Assembly (NCBI GenBank): GCA_026391555.1
Contig: JAPLEB010000093.1
Coordinates: 21,674 to 85,673, forward strand
DNA length: 64,000 bases
Direction: 5' to 3'
Source of the DNA: Bacteroidia bacterium
Lineage (GTDB): Bacteria; Bacteroidota; Bacteroidia; Bacteroidales; VadinHA17
In this document: piece by piece, positions 35,219 to 44,602 of the stretch
How positions within the stretch are numbered: the first letter of the stretch is position 1
Layout: the number at the start of each line of letters is the position of its first letter
The notes under the pieces: generated by a model
Seen by the model: the letters and a program-made list of their open reading frames with translations, nothing else
What the model was told of the DNA's origin: nothing
Databases searched by the model: none
Made by a program: the position numbers and the translations under genes

Positions 35219-36235
35219 ATGATCTATAAAAATATCTCACTGAAAAAATTTAATACCTTCGGTCTTGATTGCATGGCTGATTGCATGATCCGTATCAGGA
35301 ATGAGAAGGAAGCAATATCACTTTTCAGGGGAGAAATTTCCTGGAAAAAACCTTTTCTTATCATTGGAGGTGGAAGTAATATACTGTTTACCAGCGATTT
35401 TAAAGGTACAATTCTCTATCCTGAAATAGGCGGAATTAAAGTTGAAGTAAAAGACCAGGAATATGTCATTATCTCGGCCGGTGCCGGTGTAAATTGGGAC
35501 AAACTGGTTGAATGGACAGTTAATAAAGGATATGGTGGTTTGGAGAACCTCTCATTGATTCCGGGTCTGGTCGGGGCTACTCCTGTTCAGAACATCGGCG
35601 CTTATGGGGTTGAAGTGAAAGATACAATAGAAAAAGTCATAGCTGTTTCTATTGACGATGGGGCCATAACAGAATTCAGTAAAAATGACTGCCGGTTTGG
35701 TTACAGAAACAGCACTTTTAAGAGCGAAAATAAAGGTAAATACCTGGTAATCAGAGTTTATTTTAAATTGACCATTAGCCCATTGCTTAATCTGAATTAT
35801 GGTTCTCTGAAAGAAGAGGTGACTAAACTGGGAAGTGTAACATTGAAAAATGCCAGACAAGCTGTAATAAATATAAGGAGAAGCAAATTACCTGACCCTG
35901 AAATCATTGGTAATGCAGGAAGCTTCTTCAAGAATCCGGTTGTGAGCAGTTCTGCTGCAGAGAGTCTCAATAATAGGTATCCTCAGATGCCATCGTATAA
36001 AGACCAGTCAGGAGGTACCAAACTGGCAGCCGGATGGCTGATTGATCAGTGCGGCTGGAAAGGCAAAAGGGTCGGAGATGCAGGCGTGCACGATAAACAG
36101 GCTTTAGTCCTGGTAAACTATGGAAAAGCGACCGGAAAAGAAATCTACAACCTTTCTGAAAAAATTATAAAATCTGTTCAGGAAAAATTCGGCATTGATT
36201 TGGAACGGGAAGTTGAAGTCGTTGGAACTATTTAA
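35219..36235 (+). CDS. murB: UDP-N-acetylmuramate dehydrogenase
   Basis: 338 residues. MurB reduces UDP-GlcNAc-enolpyruvate to UDP-MurNAc with FAD and NADPH in peptidoglycan synthesis. FAD-binding motifs (LIIGGGSNILF, SLIPGLVGATPVQNIGAYG) and the catalytic segment IRRSKLPDPE ... GNAGSFFKNP are present, including the proton-donor serine. The long insert and C-terminal GWLIDQCGWKGKRVGDAGVH match type I MurB. The 3' end overlaps mltG by 8 bases, with the two genes convergent. Confidence 0.95.
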   Translation: MIYKNISLKKFNTFGLDCMADCMIRIRNEKEAISLFRGEISWKKPFLIIGGGSNILFTSDFKGTILYPEIGGIKVEVKDQEYVIISAGAGVNWDKLVEWTVNKGYGGLENLSLIPGLVGATPVQNIGAYGVEVKDTIEKVIAVSIDDGAITEFSKNDCRFGYRNSTFKSENKGKYLVIRVYFKLTISPLLNLNYGSLKEEVTKLGSVTLKNARQAVINIRRSKLPDPEIIGNAGSFFKNPVVSSSAAESLNNRYPQMPSYKDQSGGTKLAAGWLIDQCGWKGKRVGDAGVHDKQALVLVNYGKATGKEIYNLSEKIIKSVQEKFGIDLEREVEVVGTI

Positions 36236-37259
36236 ATATCTTCCTCTTATTAAGCTCTTTTTGATAAAGTGCTGCGTAATGGTTATGCTCGGTAAGTGTT
36301 TTGGAAAAGTTATGATACCCTGAAAAATCAGGTTTTGCAGCAAAATATATATAATCGTGCTGTTCAGCATTTAGAACCGCGTCAATTCCTTCAATAGAAG
36401 GGCAACTAATGGGCCCGGGCGGAAAACCACGGTGCTTGTAAGTATTATAAGGTGAGTCGGTATGCAGGTGCTTATGTAGAACTCTTGTAATTGTAAAATC
36501 ATTTAACGCAAATTTTATTGTCGGACAAGCCTGCAGGGGAATACCTCTTTTTAATCTGTTCAGGTAGACACCGGCAATACGGGGCTTCTCATCAGGATTT
36601 ACAACTTCATCATCAATAATAGAAGCAAGAATGGCGACCTCTTTTTGATCGAGTCCCTTTTCTTGTGATTTTGCCAGTCGCTGATCATTCCAGAACAACC
36701 TGTATTCTTTCAACATCCTGTTATAAACTCCCTTAGCATCAGTATTCCAGTAAAATTCGTACGTGTTGGGGATGAACAATGCAATAATATTTTCCTTTTT
36801 AAATCCGTCAGAAAGAAAGTTAGAATCATCCGATAAAAAGCTGATTATCTCAGAAGAGTCAGCTTCTATGTGTTTACTGATTTTCCCTGCCAGCTGGTTC
36901 AATGTCCTGATATTATGAAAGGTGATTTTGACAGGTGCCTGCCGGCCCGACCTCAGGAGATTGATTAATCCATTATAACTCAAGTCTTTGTCAATGACAT
37001 ATCTTCCGGGCTTAATAAGAGCCGGATAGTTTTTCTTATTCGCAACCCACTTAAGGACTTTCCGGTTTTTAATTATCAGGTTCGATTCAAGAGTATCAAG
37101 TACCTGTTCATAAGTTGAACTCGTTGGAATATAAATGACCTGATTAATATCTTCTGCTTTGATGCTTACACCAAACAGATTCCTGTAAATCAGGATTAAA
37201 ATGACCAAAACCAGAGTTCCAAGCCCTGACAAAAAATATAATATTTGCTTTTTCTTCAT
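36228..37259 (-). CDS. mltG: Endolytic transglycosylase MltG
   Basis: 343 residues. An N-terminal membrane anchor (about 5-25) precedes a LysM-like region and the YceG/MltG catalytic domain. Motifs seen are ALFIPNTYEFYW, the acidic ASIIDDEV segment bearing the catalytic glutamate region, AGVYLNRLKRGIPLQACPT and SPYNTYKHRGFPPGPISCP. MltG cuts nascent glycan strands and sets their length. It is convergent with murB with an 8-base overlap. Confidence 0.93.
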   Translation of the reverse strand: MKKKQILYFLSGLGTLVLVILILIYRNLFGVSIKAEDINQVIYIPTSSTYEQVLDTLESNLIIKNRKVLKWVANKKNYPALIKPGRYVIDKDLSYNGLINLLRSGRQAPVKITFHNIRTLNQLAGKISKHIEADSSEIISFLSDDSNFLSDGFKKENIIALFIPNTYEFYWNTDAKGVYNRMLKEYRLFWNDQRLAKSQEKGLDQKEVAILASIIDDEVVNPDEKPRIAGVYLNRLKRGIPLQACPTIKFALNDFTITRVLHKHLHTDSPYNTYKHRGFPPGPISCPSIEGIDAVLNAEQHDYIYFAAKPDFSGYHNFSKTLTEHNHYAALYQKELNKRKIFK

Positions 37260-37356
37260 TGTCTTTCAACCGGATTGCAAATTTACTGATATTGTTTAAA
37301 AGTACAAGTGGAACCGTCTGAATATCTATTGGTCTTGTGGTTATTCAGGTCTATTT

Positions 37357-37397
37357 ACTTTTGTCTTTTTACTTTTGTCTTTTTACTTTTGTCTTTT
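37357..37397. repeat. 14-bp tandem repeat
   Basis: About three copies of acttttgtcttttt (period 14) lie in the spacer between mltG and the TSUP gene. The run is low-complexity and pyrimidine-rich. No function is inferred. Confidence 0.7.
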
Positions 37398-37486
37398 ATC
37401 TTTTCTGACTCTCTCCCATTCTCCCCTTCGTAATTATTCCCATTATATTTATAAATTTGTGTGATTGATTATCAAACTAATATTCG

Positions 37487-37861
37487 ATGAAAATGACAAC
37501 ATCAATGCTACTGATCCTTATTGGGATAGGGATACTAACCGGAGTTATGGCAGGCATGCTGGGAATAGGAGGTGCAATAATAATGATCCCCGCTCTTGTA
37601 TTTTTTATGGGATTCAGTCAACAGACTGCACAGGGAACCAGCCTTGCAGTGATGCTCCCCCCAATAGGAATTATTGCAGCTTACAATTACTATAAAGCAG
37701 GACAGGTAAATATCAAATTTGCCATTATCCTTGCGGTTTTTTTCCTGGTTGGTTCCTATTTTGGATCCAAGCTGGCATTGAATCTTCCCCAAACGTTACT
37801 TAAAAAAATATTTGGAATTCTTTTGCTTTTGGTTGCTGCAAAAATGCTTTTATCAAAATAA
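37487..37861 (+). CDS. Half-size TauE/SafE (TSUP) membrane protein
   Basis: 124 residues with four hydrophobic helices. GVMAGMLGIGGAIIMIPAL and QQTAQGTSLAVMLPP are the family's repeat motif, seen twice in full-length (about 250 residue) sulfite/sulfonate exporters but only once here. It could work as a dimer. The stop at 37861 is 2 bases from the convergent porin-like gene stop at 37864, and no frameshift was seen. Confidence 0.85.
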   Translation: MKMTTSMLLILIGIGILTGVMAGMLGIGGAIIMIPALVFFMGFSQQTAQGTSLAVMLPPIGIIAAYNYYKAGQVNIKFAIILAVFFLVGSYFGSKLALNLPQTLLKKIFGILLLLVAAKMLLSK

Positions 37862-37863
37862 TT

Positions 37864-38508
37864 CTAGAACATAAGACCCACGCTAAGAAGAAATGCATTT
37901 TGTCTGTCATCCAAAGGAAACTTTGCCCCTCCGGTAAGCGCCTCAATCTGGTTCTGGTATTTTTTAAGGCTTCCTTCATACCTTAAATCGATAATAAGTG
38001 TCTTTAATATATCAAGGCCCACACCCGCCTGATAGCCAAAGGTCATATTGCTATACATATTTTTTAAATTCGGATCATCAATAAGCGCTTTGGGTGAATT
38101 GATCAGAAGCGAAGCTGCCGGACCGGCATTCAAACGGACAGGACCAAGTTTAAAGCCAAGCATAACAGGAATATCAAGTTTATTGAAACTCTGTTTTTGG
38201 GCCAATTTAACTGTAGGAGTCGCAAGATTGATAACGGAATATTCATTTGTTGTTGAAGAGAATAAAAACTCAGGTTGAATATATAAGCCAAACAAGCTGA
38301 GCCGGATGAAAGCGCCTCCATGGAATCCATAATTTGCGCCTTTAAGAGCCTCAACTGTATATGAAGTGGTTCCTGTAGTTACAGTTTTAAGTGTTTCCAT
38401 CGATAGAGAAGTTGTACTCAATCCTGCTTTCAGACCATAATTAACCTGTGAGAAAGCCGGAATTGATAAAAGAACTATTAGAACAATTACAAATAATTTT
38501 TTCATCAT
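37864..38508 (-). CDS. Outer-membrane beta-barrel protein, porin family (PorT-like)
   Basis: 214 residues with a signal peptide (about 1-20, ending SIPAFSQ). The repeated beta-strand pattern (VNYGLKAGLSTTSL, NYGFHGGAFIRLSLFGLYIQPEFLF, LDIPVMLGFKLGPVRLNAGPAASL, MTFGYQAGVGLDIL) and a terminal aromatic residue fit a small eight-stranded barrel. The location should be the outer membrane; the ligand is unknown. Confidence 0.82.
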   Translation of the reverse strand: MMKKLFVIVLIVLLSIPAFSQVNYGLKAGLSTTSLSMETLKTVTTGTTSYTVEALKGANYGFHGGAFIRLSLFGLYIQPEFLFSSTTNEYSVINLATPTVKLAQKQSFNKLDIPVMLGFKLGPVRLNAGPAASLLINSPKALIDDPNLKNMYSNMTFGYQAGVGLDILKTLIIDLRYEGSLKKYQNQIEALTGGAKFPLDDRQNAFLLSVGLMF

Positions 38509-38800
38509 TTTAAGTTTTAAATTTTCTAAATCAAATAGTTAATAAATAATCAGTATTGGAATAGACTATAAATATAACGTATATCAAAATAAAAAGGTTG
38601 CATTCGCTACCCACTTTTTAATCAGACCTCTTTTCAAAACGGAAGAAAAGTACATTTATTTTCAAGCCAGCGTCACAAAGATAACCTTATTCATCTGGTA
38701 AATTCCTTCCGGTTAAAGATAGACTAATAAAACAAATTGGAATAAATAATTACCTTAGTAAAATGAACAGGGAAACAAATAATGCAAAATCCTTACTTCG

Positions 38801-40402
38801 ATGAAAAAGATTCTATTTTCAGTATTAACATTAAGTATTTTAACAATATCACTGAATTACGGACAGGTATCACCGGTGGAAAAAGGGCTTCAGGCAATTA
38901 CTCCGGACGCAATAAAAGCTCAGTTTGGTTTTTTGGCCTCAGACTGGACCGAAGGAAGAATGGCCGGAGAAAAAGGTGAATTTCTTTCAGCCGATTACAT
39001 TGCCAGCATGCTTCAGTTATATGGCGTTAAACCAGGCGGGGATCTTCTCCAGACAAGAAGCCAGGGGAAAAATATTAACAGCAGTGAAATATCTTATTTT
39101 CAGAATTTCGTCCTGCTTAAAACTAATGCTGGTGATGAGCAGATACTTAAAGTAAAATCATCTGATGGTAAAATGGTGAAAACAACAAATTTCACCTATA
39201 ATGTTGATTTTACCGTCAAACCTTCAGACCCCGGAATTGAAATTGAGGCACCCGTAGTATTTGCAGGTTATGGATTTATTAGTAGCAAACTAAAATACAA
39301 CGATTTCAGCAAAATAGATGTAAAGGGAAAGTTCATATTGAGAATTTCAGGTATTCCAAAATTTATCAAGGAGACCCTCAATACAACAGAAACAGAATCC
39401 CTTGCCAGGGAAATGGAATCGACGTTAAAAGCAATGGGTGCGATAGGTATAATTGAGTTTAATCCCCAGGCAACAGTAGTTGGTAATCCTGATAGTAGAG
39501 AATTTGTGAATTTGTCTCCATCAGAGGGAACTCCGCGATCAGGAAAACCTTATGCAAGCTTCTCAATACCAGGGAAAAAGAGTGCCGACAACCTTATCAG
39601 AATAGGGGTATCGGTAAAAACAGCTAATGAAATATTGAAGGGGACCGGGGTTAATTTTGATGATTACATTAAGAAAACCGATGCCAACGAACCATTTTTG
39701 ATACCTCCTGTAACCGATAAGTCTATCTATTTTAAAACGACTATAAAAACAACTCAGGTTGCAGTAAGAAATGTTATCGGGATAATTGAAGGCACTAATC
39801 CGGAACAGGTCATTGTCCTTGGTGCCCATTACGATCATTTAGGTATCGGCAATGGATATATATGGAATGGTGCTGACGATAATGGGTCAGGAACCGTAGG
39901 GGTTATGACCCTGGCAAAGGCAATTATGGAAACCGGTAAAAAACCGGAGAAAACTATAATTTTTGCCTTATGGACAGCAGAAGAAGAGGGACTTTTAGGA
40001 TCGCGTTATTGGGTTCAGAATCCTACTTGTCCATTAAAAAATATCAGGCTGAATGTAAACTTTGATATGATCTCAAGATATTTTTCTGATGATGAACCAA
40101 AGAAAGTCACGATGACATATACCAGTTCATGCCCCGGTTTTAAGGATATGACGATAGCTAACCTTAAAAAGTATGATATTGATCTTATAGTTGACTATCA
40201 GCCTTCAGCCGATCCCACGGGAGGGACTGATCACAGGTCTTTTGTTAATGCAGGCATCCCGATAATGAGATTCAAACCAGGTCATCGTGAAGAGTATCAT
40301 ACACCTAAGGATGAACTCAATACAATTGACTGGGATATTATGGAAAAGATAATCAGGATCAATTTCTCCAATGTATGGGAACTGGCTAATACAAATTGGT
40401 AG
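38801..40402 (+). CDS. Secreted M28-family metallopeptidase with PA domain
   Basis: 533 residues, signal peptide about 1-21. A PA-domain insertion (about 130-260) precedes the catalytic core. Zinc ligands are visible in order: GAHYDHLG (His), GADDNGSG (Asp), AEEEGLLG (Glu pair), NVNFDMI (Asp) and EYHTPKDE (His). The family comprises aminopeptidases and glutamate carboxypeptidase-like enzymes. It likely digests peptides in the periplasm, in keeping with the C25 protease elsewhere. The overlapping ORF at 38782 is a shadow. Confidence 0.92.
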   Translation: MKKILFSVLTLSILTISLNYGQVSPVEKGLQAITPDAIKAQFGFLASDWTEGRMAGEKGEFLSADYIASMLQLYGVKPGGDLLQTRSQGKNINSSEISYFQNFVLLKTNAGDEQILKVKSSDGKMVKTTNFTYNVDFTVKPSDPGIEIEAPVVFAGYGFISSKLKYNDFSKIDVKGKFILRISGIPKFIKETLNTTETESLAREMESTLKAMGAIGIIEFNPQATVVGNPDSREFVNLSPSEGTPRSGKPYASFSIPGKKSADNLIRIGVSVKTANEILKGTGVNFDDYIKKTDANEPFLIPPVTDKSIYFKTTIKTTQVAVRNVIGIIEGTNPEQVIVLGAHYDHLGIGNGYIWNGADDNGSGTVGVMTLAKAIMETGKKPEKTIIFALWTAEEEGLLGSRYWVQNPTCPLKNIRLNVNFDMISRYFSDDEPKKVTMTYTSSCPGFKDMTIANLKKYDIDLIVDYQPSADPTGGTDHRSFVNAGIPIMRFKPGHREEYHTPKDELNTIDWDIMEKIIRINFSNVWELANTNW

Positions 40403-40404
40403 AT

Positions 40405-40770
40405 TTATTGATACTCAATATATTGACTGTTCTGTCTTAATTCCAGAAAATCATCACCGATTTCGCGATAGCCGTATTCAAAGCAATAATGAAACTCATG
40501 GCCCTGCGATGTTTCGATATTATGGGTAAAGAAACTGAAGTTATAACCAAGGGCAAACAGAGCATCTTTATGAATTTTTATTTTACCCTCAGCATACAGA
40601 TCAGCAAGAATTCTTCTGTTCTTTCTCAACAACCCGTGAACATTTCTGACAAAATTGTTTGAATCGCGGTTCAGTCGGTTGTTGTAGTTATTCCGGCACT
40701 GGTCAGAACAGAATTTTTTATCAGTACGGCCACGTAAGGTGTCACCGCAATCGAGACATTTTTTTTCCAC
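40405..40770 (-). CDS. Small zinc-finger protein of unknown function
   Basis: 121 residues from the GTG at 40770, chosen because the family-like sequence begins EKKCLDCG; the track's TTG at 40821 adds 17 residues unlike the rest. Four cysteines (CLDCG ... FCSDQC) form a treble-clef-like zinc site. The remainder is helical and then beta, ending FHYCFEYGYREI. Similar small proteins occur across Bacteroidota. It stops 2 bases from the convergent M28 peptidase. Confidence 0.68.
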   Translation of the reverse strand: MEKKCLDCGDTLRGRTDKKFCSDQCRNNYNNRLNRDSNNFVRNVHGLLRKNRRILADLYAEGKIKIHKDALFALGYNFSFFTHNIETSQGHEFHYCFEYGYREIGDDFLELRQNSQYIEYQ

Positions 40771-40887
40771 AGCACTAATGTTTTGATAAAGATATATAAA
40801 AACGTTTTCAAACGGATACAAACGACTATAAATGATTACAAACCGTGTATAAATGATTAATAACCGGAACAGTATCAGAGGGTGGCT

Positions 40888-40895
40888 TAAGTTTG
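40888..40895 (+). promoter_or_regulatory. -7 promoter box of ssb
   Basis: TAAGTTTG matches TAnnTTTG and lies 40 bases upstream of the ssb start at 40935. No clear -33 TTTG was found. Confidence 0.45.
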
Positions 40896-40934
40896 CTAAG
40901 AAATTAAACTAATGTTAAATTAAAACTTAAAGTC

Positions 40935-41306
40935 ATGAATTCATTAAAAAACAGAGTCACACTGATTGGAAATCTTGGTCAGGATCCGGAAACAAAAACC
41001 ACCGAGAGTGGAAAAAAAGTTACCAATTTCACACTTGCCACCGATGATGGTTATAAAAATTCTGATGGCCAGAAGGTAAGCGAAACTACATGGCACAATA
41101 TTGTTGCCTGGAACGGGCTGGCTGAAATCGCCGGGAAGTACCTGAAAAAAGGCCGGCAGGTGGCGGTTGAAGGTAGGATCGTCTATCGCACTTATGAGGA
41201 CAAGAAGGGTGTCACAAAGTACATAACTGAGATTGTTCTTAATGATCTTATTCTGCTCAGATCAGGTAAGGATGAGGGAAAAGAGGAACCGGACAAAGGT
41301 GAATAG
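40935..41306 (+). CDS. ssb: Single-stranded DNA-binding protein
   Basis: 123 residues with a complete OB-fold (RVTLIGNLGQDPETK, TNFTLATDDGYK, TTWHNIVAWNGLAEIAGKYLKKG, QVAVEGRIVYRTY). The C-terminal tail is short and acidic but lacks the usual DDDIPF tip. It may be a secondary SSB rather than the main replication protein. A well-formed terminator follows. Confidence 0.9.
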   Translation: MNSLKNRVTLIGNLGQDPETKTTESGKKVTNFTLATDDGYKNSDGQKVSETTWHNIVAWNGLAEIAGKYLKKGRQVAVEGRIVYRTYEDKKGVTKYITEIVLNDLILLRSGKDEGKEEPDKGE

Positions 41307-41343
41307 TCAGGAGAATCGAAAATCGGTCGCTGCATTTTCGATT

Positions 41344-41378
41344 AATAGAGGTTGTCAATGACAGCCTCTATTTTTTTT
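41344..41378 (+). terminator. Rho-independent terminator of ssb
   Basis: A 13-bp stem (aatagaggttgtc / gacagcctctatt, one G-T pair) with a 3-base loop, followed by eight T residues. It lies about 38 bases after the ssb stop. Confidence 0.88.
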
Positions 41379-41476
41379 GTATTCTGCTAAATATCAGTGA
41401 TATCAACATTACTCCTGTAATCCCCAAGATGAGGTTCAGCAAAATATAATTAAATCGACTTATCAGGATCAGGGGT

Positions 41477-42052
41477 CTATTCCCCCGAGCAATCCCTTCC
41501 GGCTTTAAGCGCTTTCAGATTAGCTTCAACAATCGCTTCACCTTTTCTTCCAAATAACTTCCTGATCGCATTTTCGAGACTCACAAAGGACATATCAATA
41601 AACGGCGACGCAGCTCCCAGAATTACAATATTACCGGACCGTGCAGATCCCGCTTCCTTCGCTATAGTATCTGCATCAATAATAATATGGTTTTTTATCT
41701 TTTTTATCTCTTTAATAATCTCATCTATAGGTGGATAGTCAGGTATATTAATAAAAGGGGTTGAGTTGGTTACCAGCCAACCATTTTTTGAAAGCCATGG
41801 AAGATATCTCAATGATTCCATCGGTTCAACAGAGATTATAAGGTTGGCTCTTCCATAAGGGATCAGATCAGAATAAACCGGCTTATCTGAAAGCCTCAGA
41901 TGCGACTGAACATCTCCCCCTCTCTGGCTCATCCCATGTACTTCCGATTGTTTGAGAAAAAGGTTATTAGCAACCGCAGCCAGACCAATTGTCGCAGCAA
42001 TTGAAAGGATGCCCTGTCCTCCTACTCCTGATAATATTATGTCGTTCTTCAT
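41477..42052 (-). CDS. iorB: Indolepyruvate ferredoxin oxidoreductase, beta subunit
   Basis: 191 residues, pyruvate ferredoxin oxidoreductase gamma-type domain (ILSGVGGQGILSIAATIGLAA, SEVHGMSQRGGDVQSHLRL). It is the small subunit of the IorAB enzyme, which oxidises aromatic 2-oxoacids such as indolepyruvate to acyl-CoA with reduction of ferredoxin. It follows iorA by 20 bases on the same strand and is surely co-transcribed. Confidence 0.9.
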   Translation of the reverse strand: MKNDIILSGVGGQGILSIAATIGLAAVANNLFLKQSEVHGMSQRGGDVQSHLRLSDKPVYSDLIPYGRANLIISVEPMESLRYLPWLSKNGWLVTNSTPFINIPDYPPIDEIIKEIKKIKNHIIIDADTIAKEAGSARSGNIVILGAASPFIDMSFVSLENAIRKLFGRKGEAIVEANLKALKAGRDCSGE

Positions 42053-42072
42053 TGAAATTCATTTTGGTGTTA

Positions 42073-43674
42073 TTAGTTTGAAGCTTCTGATCTTTTTCTT
42101 TTAGTTGCAGTCTGAATACATTCGCGTGAAGCAATAATCACTGATACTCCCCTATATTCAAATTCTTCTTTCATTATACGTATATTTTCCTCGTGATTCT
42201 TACGTAATGGTATAATGGTTTTCAGGTGCTCCCGTGAAACTCCGATGCCTTCACAAATCTGTTCGATCCGGCCGGTAGCCTGAGATTGCTGACCGCCTGT
42301 CATCCCTGCAGTTGAATTATCGGATATTATTATCGTTACTGATGAGTTTTTTACTACGGCATCGAGCAGGCCGGTCATACCGGAATGGGTAAAAGTTGAA
42401 TCTCCTATTACGGCAACCGATGGTAACAAGCCTGCATCGGCTGCTCCAACCGCCATGGTAACAGAAGCACCCATATCGACACAAGAATTTATTGCATTAT
42501 ATGGAGGTAGTGCTGCCAGGGTATAACAGCCTATATCGGAAAATACACGTCCCGGGCCATAAGATTTAACAGCTTCTATTAAAGAATTGAACATATCGGC
42601 ATGTCCGCATCCCTTGCAAAAGGAGGGTGGTCTCATTTTAACCAGCGACGGAACCTCTTCACCATAAATAACCGGTAAGCCAAGAGCCTTTGCAACAATA
42701 GCCGGGTTTAGTTCCCCATCGCGTGGAACCGTTCCATCAAGTCTGCCATAAATTTTTATTCCATTATCAAGAATTCCTCTTAAGGCTTCTTCAACAAGAG
42801 GGGCCCCCTCTTCAAGGATAAGAACCTCATTGCACCTATCTGTAATATCCTTAATAAGGTCTTTTGGGAAAGGGTATGCTGATATCTTCAGTACCGGAAA
42901 ATCATCGATAGAGCTATCTATATTCTCCATCAGGTAGTTATAGGCTATTCCACAGGCAATTATTCCAATATCTCTTTTTCTGCCATCTTTAAAAGAGTTA
43001 TATTTCGAAATTATGTTTTCATATCTTAATGATTCATAAGATGATAGCAAAGCATTGTATTTTTTCCTTGCAATTGATGGAAGAAGAACAAACTGGAAAA
43101 GATCGGCAGGCAGTTGTAGTTTTTTTTCAGGAAGAACTTCTTTTAACTGAACACTTGCCCTTGAATGTGCAAGACGTGTAGTTATCCTGAAAAGAACCGG
43201 CAGTTTATATTTTTCTGAAGCTTCAAAAGCATCAAAAATCATTTCATACGCTTCCTGCTGGTTTGATGGTTCAAAGCATGGTACCAGAGCGAATTTCCCA
43301 TAGAATCTTGAATCCTGTTCATTCTGTGAAGAATGCATTGACGGGTCGTCAGCCGAGACCACTATCAGTCCACCATTTACTCCTGTCATGGCAGAATTAA
43401 TAAAACCGTCGGCAGCAACATTCAGACCAACATGTTTCATGGCAACCATAGCCCTTTTGCCGGCATAGGACATGCCAAGAGCAGCCTCAATGGCAGTCTT
43501 TTCATTTGCTGACCACCCCCTGTGAATGTTACGGTCAGAAGCATCTTTTGATGATTGAATATACTCCATTATCTCGGTTGAAGGAGTTCCGGGGTAAGCA
43601 TACATGCCGCTTAAACCTGCATCTAAAGCAGCCTGAGCTATCGCTTCATCACCTAATAACAGTAGTTTTTTCAT
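42073..43674 (-). CDS. iorA: Indolepyruvate ferredoxin oxidoreductase, alpha subunit, without ferredoxin domain
   Basis: 533 residues. The pyrimidine-binding domain comes first (GDEAIAQAALDAGLSGMYAYPGTPSTE), then a transketolase-like C-domain, then the TPP domain with CKGCGH, IGDSTFTHSGMTGLLDAV and NSTAGMTGG. It oxidises arylpyruvates during amino-acid fermentation, making reduced ferredoxin. Many archaeal IorA proteins continue with a C-terminal 2[4Fe-4S] ferredoxin domain; here the chain stops at about the end of the TPP domain. The electrons must leave through another protein. Confidence 0.9.
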   Translation of the reverse strand: MKKLLLLGDEAIAQAALDAGLSGMYAYPGTPSTEIMEYIQSSKDASDRNIHRGWSANEKTAIEAALGMSYAGKRAMVAMKHVGLNVAADGFINSAMTGVNGGLIVVSADDPSMHSSQNEQDSRFYGKFALVPCFEPSNQQEAYEMIFDAFEASEKYKLPVLFRITTRLAHSRASVQLKEVLPEKKLQLPADLFQFVLLPSIARKKYNALLSSYESLRYENIISKYNSFKDGRKRDIGIIACGIAYNYLMENIDSSIDDFPVLKISAYPFPKDLIKDITDRCNEVLILEEGAPLVEEALRGILDNGIKIYGRLDGTVPRDGELNPAIVAKALGLPVIYGEEVPSLVKMRPPSFCKGCGHADMFNSLIEAVKSYGPGRVFSDIGCYTLAALPPYNAINSCVDMGASVTMAVGAADAGLLPSVAVIGDSTFTHSGMTGLLDAVVKNSSVTIIISDNSTAGMTGGQQSQATGRIEQICEGIGVSREHLKTIIPLRKNHEENIRIMKEEFEYRGVSVIIASRECIQTATKRKRSEASN

Positions 43675-43895
43675 ATATAGTACTAATATTTATGATGAAA
43701 CAAATATTGAAATATTTTCCATATATAAAAATGACAAATGGATGAATTAAATATAATAGGTATCAGGGAATTGATTTATTGAGAATAACAAATAATGAAT
43801 GTCGTTAAAATATAGTTAAATATTTTACCGTTACACTCAATAATGTTTATTTTGCAGTCACAATTCGATTTCATCAGATATAAACACAGTTCTAA

Positions 43896-44588
43896 TTGAA
43901 CAGACTCATTTATACCATCGCATTCTTCATCCTGACTTTTTTAGACGTATATGGTCAGACAAATGAAAGGGAGAGATTCGTTCAGGTAAGCGGGATTATT
44001 ACTGACGAGTCATATAAAGCTGTGCCAGGGGTGGCGGTTATCTCCAAAAAACTTCGCAGGGGAACCATAAGTGAAAGAACCGGTATCTATTCCATCACAA
44101 GCACCCCTGGTGATACTATTTTTTTCAGAGCTTTAGGATTTAAAAGATATCATACAATTATTCCGGTATCGTACGAAGAAAGGCATTGTAATGTTGATAT
44201 TGCCCTGGAAATTGATACTATTCCGATTGAAGAAATAACGATTCTCCCATGGAAGAGTTATAATGATTTTATTAAAGATATAACTAAAGAAAAGCCTGTT
44301 GATCCGATTATTGAAAATATGAATGATAACATTGCTTCAATTTATATAGCATTGGCAAATCAGACAGGGGTAAGAATTTCACCTGAAGCAGGTTACAGAT
44401 ATGCTATGGAGCAGAATTTCAGTGCTTTAACAACAAAAAACCAATATCCTGTCAATAACCTACTCAACCCATTTGCCTGGGCAAAATTCATTAACGGGAT
44501 TAAGAATGGATTATTTAAAAATCAGAAATTCAACAAACCTGTTAACGCCAAAGTCAGAAAAATAAAAAAGAAATCGGAAAACAAATAA
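43896..44588 (+). CDS. Secreted protein with CarboxypepD_reg-like domain
   Basis: 230 residues beginning at TTG, kept because the signal peptide (NRLIYTIAFFILTFLDVYGQ) starts there and no ATG is available in frame. Residues about 28-110 form a carboxypeptidase-regulatory-like beta sandwich (VSGIITDESYKAVPGVAVISKK, RTGIYSITSTPGDTI, FRALGFKRY), common in TonB-dependent systems. The C-terminus is basic. It is 14 bases upstream of a TonB-like gene, suggesting a shared envelope role. Confidence 0.72.
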   Translation: MNRLIYTIAFFILTFLDVYGQTNERERFVQVSGIITDESYKAVPGVAVISKKLRRGTISERTGIYSITSTPGDTIFFRALGFKRYHTIIPVSYEERHCNVDIALEIDTIPIEEITILPWKSYNDFIKDITKEKPVDPIIENMNDNIASIYIALANQTGVRISPEAGYRYAMEQNFSALTTKNQYPVNNLLNPFAWAKFINGIKNGLFKNQKFNKPVNAKVRKIKKKSENK

Positions 44589-44602
44589 TCAGCCTTTTCT
44601 GT

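Noticed and set aside
38782-38979. 65-residue ORF overlapping the M28 peptidase start
   Set aside because: It is an out-of-frame shadow of the peptidase N-terminus.
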